Positions 6,934-10,597 of a stretch of 10,597 nucleotides of DNA are shown one piece after another; the first letter of the stretch is position 1, and every line of letters begins with the position of its first letter. Origin of the DNA: Ignavibacteriales bacterium (GTDB lineage: Bacteria; Bacteroidota; Ignavibacteria; T3Sed10-11); the NCBI GenBank assembly GCA_003560935.1, contig PWJF01000333.1, forward strand, positions 1-10,597. Direction: 5' to 3'. The notes under the pieces were generated by a model. The model was not told the DNA's origin, did not search any database, and saw only the letters and a list, made by a program, of their open reading frames with translations. The translations under genes and the position numbers were made by a program.

Positions 6934-7875
6934 ATGTTTTCTTCTGTTAATTTAAAACCGGTCAGCCTGATTTTTGTTTTATTTACAGGCATACTTATAA
7001 GTACGCAATCAGTGTGTTCAATGAATGTCGCCGGCATGACTCTGGATAAGCCCGTTACCGTGGCCGTAATTCCGCTTGAATTTCGCGGTGACCGCCGGTG
7101 GGCACGGGTTGATGTGGGAGATAAAGTGAGTGCGCTTATCACCAACCGGCTTGTAGAAATGGGTGGTAACATACGGGTGGTTGAACGCGAACACTTGCAA
7201 AGTGTGCTTGCCGAGCAGAACCTCGGACGCGGCAGAGTCGATCCTGCCACCGCTGCACGGATTGGCCAGCTGGTTGGCGCTCAGATATTGGTATTCGGCA
7301 CCGTTACCCGGTTCGAGATGACCTCGACCGGCGGAGTTCGTGTCAGGGGTATCGGCGTAGGCGCTACACGGGGACGTGTCGGTCTGACGGGAAGAATTGT
7401 GGATTCCACCTCCGGTGTGATCCTTGGATCGATAGAGGGGGACGGAAGCGGTACGGGAGCTTCCGTGGAGGTGCGCGATCTGGAAGGGGTCGACTTCACT
7501 GCATCCGAGTTTATGGAGAGTGCAATCGGAAGAGCGACCGAGGGCGCAGTCAACGAAATAACACGTAATCTTAAATCATTGATCGAGCAAAATGCGGATA
7601 AGATTACAGCCGTTGAAGAACCCCGGGCACTATCGGGAAAAATCATTGCGCTGATAGACGGCGGTGTCGTAATAGATATCGGTGAAGATGACGGCGTGAG
7701 ACGTGAGCAGTTTTTTGAGGTTTCCCGGCTTCAGTATGTTGAAGGTTTGGACGAGCCGGTGCGCATTCCGGCAGGGGAGATCCGCATTGTTAGCGTTGAA
7801 AAGTCGGCCGCAGTCGGTATGTTCGAACGCGGCGGTGATTCTATACATGTGGGAGATGTTGTTGTAAAACATTAG
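6934..7875 (+). CDS. CsgG/HfaB-family secreted protein with C-terminal FlgT-C-like domain
   Basis: The product has 313 residues from the ATG at 6934, chosen because GAGG lies 9 bp upstream and the protein then begins with a proper signal peptide (K8, hydrophobic VSLIFVLFTGILIS, likely cleavage near VCS-M, residue 29). In-frame ATGs at 6919 and 6925 lack a ribosome site. Residues 40-215 match the CsgG core: VTVAVIPLEF (41-50), VVEREHLQSVLAEQNLG (82-98), TAARIGQLVGAQILVFGTVTRFE (106-128). CsgG forms outer-membrane pores for curli export; relatives help build adhesins or flagella. Residues 234-313 form a separate beta-rich module (SGKIIALIDGGVVIDIG ... VGDVVVKH) resembling the C-terminal domain of FlgT. 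Unlike CsgG, it has no clear lipobox: C28 is preceded by QSV. No curli subunit or other csg gene is nearby, so the secretion role is uncertain. It converges on the pyrophosphatase gene with 21 bp between stops. Confidence 0.85.
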   Translation: MFSSVNLKPVSLIFVLFTGILISTQSVCSMNVAGMTLDKPVTVAVIPLEFRGDRRWARVDVGDKVSALITNRLVEMGGNIRVVEREHLQSVLAEQNLGRGRVDPATAARIGQLVGAQILVFGTVTRFEMTSTGGVRVRGIGVGATRGRVGLTGRIVDSTSGVILGSIEGDGSGTGASVEVRDLEGVDFTASEFMESAIGRATEGAVNEITRNLKSLIEQNADKITAVEEPRALSGKIIALIDGGVVIDIGEDDGVRREQFFEVSRLQYVEGLDEPVRIPAGEIRIVSVEKSAAVGMFERGGDSIHVGDVVVKH

Positions 7876-7896
7876 CACCGGATTCAAGTGCATCGG

Positions 7897-8436
7897 TTAT
7901 TTTGCTTTATCGGCGAACTGTTTTTTGTAAAGCTCAATCGCCTCGCGAATGACCTGTTCGGCGTCATATCTTCCGCGTATGTGGTCAACGTTCACGTCTT
8001 TGCTCTCGAGCATTTTATAATCGAGAAAGAACCGGCGCAGTTCTTTGCTTTTGTGCGGTGGGAGAGCGGATACGTCGAAATAATGTGCATACTCCGGATC
8101 GTCTATCTGTACGGCGATGATCTTATCGTCCTGTCCTTTCTCATCGTGCATCGTGATGACGCCGATGGCGCGAGCACGTACGATGGTCAGCGGATCTACC
8201 GGCTCCTGACCGAGTGCAAGTATATCGAGCGGATCGCCGTCGTCGCAATAGGTGCGGGGAATAAAACCATAATTTGCAGGATAATGTACAGCACTGTGCA
8301 GCACGCGGTCAAGACGCAGCATACCTGTTTCCTTGTCCAGTTCGTATTTGTTCTTGCTTCCCTTCGGTATCTCGATAATTGCCTGCACATATTCTTCGAT
8401 GTTGTTACCGATTGAAACATTATGCCATGAATTCAT
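7897..8436 (-). CDS. ppa: Family I inorganic pyrophosphatase
   Basis: This 179-residue cytoplasmic enzyme hydrolyses pyrophosphate to two phosphates and so pulls biosynthetic reactions forward. The length is typical of bacterial family I enzymes. The signature is DDGDPLDIL, with metal ligands D66, D68 and D71; D98 and D103 ([11 protein letters not shown]) complete the metal site, and K30, E32 and R44 match the substrate-binding residues, all one position after the E. coli numbering. [17 protein letters not shown] (47-63) is also characteristic. The start is ATG at 8436 ([10 protein letters not shown]), which matches family length; an in-frame ATG at 8532 would add 32 unrelated residues and run into the preceding gene. 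It lies 65 bp downstream of the guanidino-hydrolase gene on the same strand and may share its transcript. Confidence 0.95.
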   Translation of the reverse strand: MNSWHNVSIGNNIEEYVQAIIEIPKGSKNKYELDKETGMLRLDRVLHSAVHYPANYGFIPRTYCDDGDPLDILALGQEPVDPLTIVRARAIGVITMHDEKGQDDKIIAVQIDDPEYAHYFDVSALPPHKSKELRRFFLDYKMLESKDVNVDHIRGRYDAEQVIREAIELYKKQFADKAK

Positions 8437-8501
8437 TGTACATCCGTATTGTAGGTATTTGAATAACTTAGTATGTGATTGAAAATTGAAAAATCCAAAT
8501 A

Positions 8502-9311
8502 TTAACTTCGTAACACCGGCAAGATTAAACAACTCGGTCCACCCGTACCCGCGATAAATTCTGAGAGATCGATATCGTGAACGATTACATTATTATTTCG
8601 CAAAATTTCAATTGTTTGTTTATTTGAAGAATCGGCAATGACCTCATTTGGGCGAATCGTGATGACATTCCCTGAGCTGAAAGCCGAGCGTGGAACGGTG
8701 AGTGTTTCAAACCCATCGAAATACGATTTCGGAAACACATCTTCGGAACACAATATGCGGTCAGGAGCGATAACGCTCATAGCACCGCCGATATGTACAT
8801 AGGGTGCGGGTATCTTCCCTATTCTGACACGATATCCCATACGCAGCAATATCCGTGCAACCTGATCGGTCCCGACTTCATTCGTCCGTGATGACTGTCC
8901 CGCAAACGCGACATCGCCCGCAAGAATAACATCACCGCCTTCGGCAGTGGCCGGCTCGATAATCCGGTCAATAATAGGTATATGCCGGTTTGATAGTTCT
9001 TGTGCCATCCAGTTTTCCTCGTTACGTCTGCTTTGGAGACCCATACGCATTATCAGAGCACCGTCCGGCGTGACGACCGCAAGATCCCGTACAAATACTG
9101 AATTAGGATGACCTCCAAGTTCTTGAACAGTTATGACTTCAATATCGAACGATTTGATCAAATCCCGTAAATATGCATGTTGTTTAATGGCACGTCCTTT
9201 ATCGGGTTTTTTCGTAAAATTATGGGAGGCGAGATCAGTGAAGTTAGTGTATTCCTTTAACGGTGGGGCAAGAATGACCCGCCGCAGTGCGGTACCTTCA
9301 TTCCGGATCAT
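8502..9311 (-). CDS. Arginine deiminase/dimethylargininase-type guanidino hydrolase
   Basis: The 269-residue product belongs to the guanidino-group modifying enzyme superfamily (arginine deiminase, dimethylargininase, amidinotransferases). Its size fits dimethylargininase (about 255-285) better than arginine deiminase (about 400). Visible motifs in order: [10 protein letters not shown] (71-80) with the conserved Arg-Asp, [12 protein letters not shown] (88-99), EGGDVILAG (124-132), the catalytic histidine in [11 protein letters not shown] (H173), and the C-terminal nucleophile in [13 protein letters not shown] (C261). Enzymes of this group cleave a guanidinium to citrulline plus ammonia or an alkylamine. 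H173 is followed by IGG, where characterised members often have L-D or L-K, so the substrate may differ from arginine or dimethylarginine. The ATG at 9309-9311 has a purine-rich but weak ribosome site (AGAAAGAAAG). It is the first gene of a minus-strand pair with ppa and diverges from the DUF4870 gene. Confidence 0.85.
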   Translation of the reverse strand: MIRNEGTALRRVILAPPLKEYTNFTDLASHNFTKKPDKGRAIKQHAYLRDLIKSFDIEVITVQELGGHPNSVFVRDLAVVTPDGALIMRMGLQSRRNEENWMAQELSNRHIPIIDRIIEPATAEGGDVILAGDVAFAGQSSRTNEVGTDQVARILLRMGYRVRIGKIPAPYVHIGGAMSVIAPDRILCSEDVFPKSYFDGFETLTVPRSAFSSGNVITIRPNEVIADSSNKQTIEILRNNNVIVHDIDLSEFIAGTGGPSCLILPVLRS

Positions 9312-9436
9312 GGTACTTTCTTTCTGGAGAATTCATCATACCTAATGTAGTGTAAATTGTGGAATGATTCAATCGCTTTCTGCCGGTACAGTAACCTGTG
9401 ATATTTCCTGATTTCCAATATCTGTCCCCTCATGCA

Positions 9437-9442
9437 TATAAT
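9437..9442 (+). promoter_or_regulatory. Candidate -10 box for the DUF4870 gene
   Basis: The plus strand reads TATAAT here, 58 bp upstream of the ATG at 9501. A start of transcription would fall near 9449, inside the palindrome at 9440-9470. The -35 region is poor (TTTCCA at 9412-9417, spacing 19). The position relative to the palindrome and the strong ribosome site makes it more credible than a random hexamer. Confidence 0.35.
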
Positions 9443-9470
9443 CTAATGATAGTAGTTACTATCATAGATT
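9440..9470. promoter_or_regulatory. Near-perfect palindrome, candidate operator in the divergent region
   Basis: The arms AATCTAATGATAGTA (9440-9454) and TACTATCATAGATT (9457-9470) are exact reverse complements apart from one extra A in the left arm, separated by GT. The core ATGATAGTA-GT-TACTATCAT is fully symmetric. It overlaps a TATAAT at 9437-9442 and ends 14 bp before the AAGGAGG ribosome site. That placement suits binding by a dimeric repressor covering the transcription start; it could also affect the divergent guanidino-hydrolase gene. Alternatively it is a 5' leader hairpin near the ribosome site. No regulator gene is in the window. Confidence 0.55.
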
Positions 9471-9484
9471 AATTAAAAACGATT

Positions 9485-9491
9485 AAGGAGG
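9485..9491 (+). promoter_or_regulatory. Strong Shine-Dalgarno site for the DUF4870 gene
   Basis: AAGGAGG is a full-length match to the anti-Shine-Dalgarno sequence and lies 9 bp before the ATG at 9501. It is by far the strongest ribosome site in the window and implies efficient translation of the small membrane protein. Confidence 0.8.
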
Positions 9492-9500
9492 TACATTTAA

Positions 9501-9830
9501 ATGGAGAAAAACCCAACGTCACTTGGTATGGATCAGAATGTTGAAGGATTATTGTGTTATCTCGTTGGATTTATCACCGGAATTCTGTTTTTTGTTCTGG
9601 AAAAAGATAACTCATTTGTGCGGTTTCACGCAATGCAGTCGATCATAACATTCGGCGGAATTTTTGTATTAAGTCTTGTGCTTGGGCTAATTCCCATCGT
9701 AGGATGGATTCTCGCATTGTTTCTTCCCTTTGTCGCAATCATTTTGTGGATACTCCTCATGGTGAAAGCGTACCAGGGTGAGCGTTATAAATTGCCGGTT
9801 ATAGGCGATATGGCGGAGAAGCAGATTTAA
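9501..9830 (+). CDS. DUF4870 (Tic20-like) small integral membrane protein
   Basis: This is a 109-residue membrane protein of the DUF4870 type. After a short polar N-terminus it has a hydrophobic segment at about 16-33 (LLCYLVGFITGILFFVLE), the conserved loop EKDNSFVRFHAMQS (34-47) and two more hydrophobic segments (about 48-65 and 67-90) joined at LIPIVGW. The tail AYQGERYKLPVIGDMAEK is typical. The FVRFHAMQS signature recalls families distantly related to the chloroplast import component Tic20, but the bacterial role is not known and I do not assign one. The start is certain: a perfect AAGGAGG lies 9 bp upstream. The gene appears monocistronic and sits downstream of the palindrome at 9440-9470, which may control it. 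No clear terminator follows the TAA at 9828-9830. Confidence 0.9.
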   Translation: MEKNPTSLGMDQNVEGLLCYLVGFITGILFFVLEKDNSFVRFHAMQSIITFGGIFVLSLVLGLIPIVGWILALFLPFVAIILWILLMVKAYQGERYKLPVIGDMAEKQI

Positions 9831-10377
9831 GGGCATAGAGCAGGATACAAACTGCGGGAAACATTTATTACAGAACAATCTGATTTTAGTTCGATAAATT
9901 CAATATAAACAAATCATTATGTACCCATAATACAAGAACGCTCTTTAAAATACCGTGTATTGTATAAGGGATTGATTTTTTTAGAATTTTATATACTTAG
10001 TAGGCAATCAAAATCATCTGGTACTTCATCAGTACTCGGCAATCTAACAGCGGAATAATAGGCGTTAGCATTTATCCTCATTGAGATATTTTGATCATTA
10101 TTATTAATCCGCACTGTAATATACTCGATGAAGTACATACCCTTCGTGAACTGGTGTTAGAAAGCATAGGAGATGGCTATTGGGATGCATTGTCACGTTG
10201 GATAGTACGGTAAGTGACATAGAGGAAAACTGCAGTCGGCGGAATAACCGTTCATCGAGTGGGAGACCTTTAAAAGCACTCTGAGTTGAACTATATTAAA
10301 AAAAAGTATATTTTTAACGAATATCCCCGGAAGGATGTGGTGGAGACGTCATTCACTTACTATAAAGGGAGTTCACC
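9831..10377. other. 547-bp region without a confident gene; short protein-like frames
   Basis: No complete gene, tRNA or structured RNA is recognised here. Two short open frames have protein-like composition. On the minus strand, 9989-10138 encodes 49 residues from an ATG, including NANAYYSAVRLPSTDEVPDD; a GAAGGG touches the ATG, too close to be a usual ribosome site. On the plus strand, codons from 10085 to 10213 (only possible start TTG at 10091) read through LRELVLESIGDGYWDALSRW to a TAA; IGDGYWD recalls the start of PAS domains. A 10-bp inverted repeat, GTACTTCATC (10021-10030) and GATGAAGTAC (10127-10136), lies within. The rest (9831-9988 and 10214-10360) is AT-rich with stops in all frames. 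The region could hold remnants of a lost gene or the promoter of the gene at 10378. Confidence 0.4.
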
Positions 10378-10597
10378 ATGGAACGCCGCGAATTTTTGTT
10401 TAAATCAATTGCCCTCGGATCTGTTCTGTCCCTCCCGTATCAAGGTATCAGTCTCACACCTCGTAATAATTCGTTCACGGAATTACGGCGAAACGTCGGT
10501 TACTATACCAACCGTGGTGGTGCGATCGGATGGCTTGCAACCCCGAATACTCTTGTTGTGGTCGATTCGCAATATCCCCCCGAAGCACGTTCTTTTA
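10378..10597 (+). CDS. MBL-fold metallo-hydrolase with Tat-like leader, N-terminal part (3' end outside window)
   Basis: Only the first 73 codons are present. The protein begins MERREFLFKSIALGSVLSLP: a twin arginine followed by x-F-L and a weakly hydrophobic stretch, close to the S/T-R-R-x-F-L-K consensus for Tat export of folded proteins. After it comes LRRNVGYYTNRGGAIGWL and NTLVVVDSQYPPEA, which matches the first strands of metallo-beta-lactamase-fold hydrolases, where the sheet ends in an Asp (VVVDSQ) before the metal-binding HxHxDH motif. That motif would lie beyond the window edge, so catalytic competence cannot be judged. The ATG at 10378 has GGGAG (10367-10371) 6 bp upstream. Such exported hydrolases act in the periplasm or at the cell surface on varied esters, lactones or phosphodiesters; the substrate is not predictable here. 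Confidence 0.75.
   Translation, partial: MERREFLFKSIALGSVLSLPYQGISLTPRNNSFTELRRNVGYYTNRGGAIGWLATPNTLVVVDSQYPPEARSF

Noticed and set aside
7888..8415. 175-codon plus-strand open frame
   Set aside because: It mirrors the pyrophosphatase gene, which carries the full metal-binding signature on the minus strand.
8437..8532. Upstream ATG start for ppa at 8532
   Set aside because: The 32 extra residues are unlike the family and would overlap the guanidino-hydrolase gene; the ATG at 8436 gives the normal length.

Overview
The window looks like ordinary chromosome from a Gram-negative bacterium of moderate GC content. Two secreted proteins resemble outer-membrane beta-barrels, and a third resembles CsgG, so the cell almost certainly has an outer membrane. 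The mix of protein styles (beta-barrel proteins of unknown function, CsgG fused to a FlgT-C-like tail, DUF4870) is reminiscent of the Bacteroidota/Ignavibacteria or wider FCB group, but this is a low-confidence impression. Shine-Dalgarno motifs are variable: very strong before the DUF4870 gene, absent before hutH. No transposase, integrase, phage gene, CRISPR array, tRNA or rRNA is visible.

Layout. Positions 1-785 (+) hold the 3' end of uvrA. A 235-bp gap follows with a striking array of 10-bp repeats folded into a long imperfect palindrome (816-938). A small predicted outer-membrane protein (1021-1527, +) ends before a nested-hairpin terminator (1600-1663). The minus strand from 6755 down to 1664 carries hutH (histidine ammonia-lyase), an adenosine deaminase gene, a sixA-like phosphatase gene, an rlmI-like rRNA methyltransferase gene and, after an 82-bp gap, a second outer-membrane beta-barrel gene. 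The first four are packed as one operon: a 4-bp ATGA overlap, an 8-bp gap, then a 1-bp TAATG overlap. An AT-rich divergent region (6756-6933) separates hutH from a CsgG-family gene (6934-7875, +). That gene converges on a minus-strand pair: inorganic pyrophosphatase (7897-8436), preceded by an arginine deiminase/dimethylargininase-type hydrolase (8502-9311). A second divergent region (9312-9500) carries a near-perfect palindrome at a candidate promoter for a DUF4870 membrane-protein gene (9501-9830, +). Positions 9831-10377 have no confident gene but contain short protein-like frames that may be remnants. The window ends inside the 5' part of an MBL-fold hydrolase gene with a Tat-like leader (from 10378, +).

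How the genes fit together. HutH and adenosine deaminase both release ammonia, and the guanidino hydrolase elsewhere in the window releases ammonia or an alkylamine, so a nitrogen-scavenging theme is possible but not proven. No other hut gene is present. SixA and RlmI have no obvious pathway link with the deaminases; their tight packing suggests shared expression rather than a shared pathway. I see no clear evidence of a new multi-gene defence or mobile system. The most unusual signals are the decamer palindrome, the palindromic candidate operator at 9440-9470, and the protein-like debris between 9989 and 10213.
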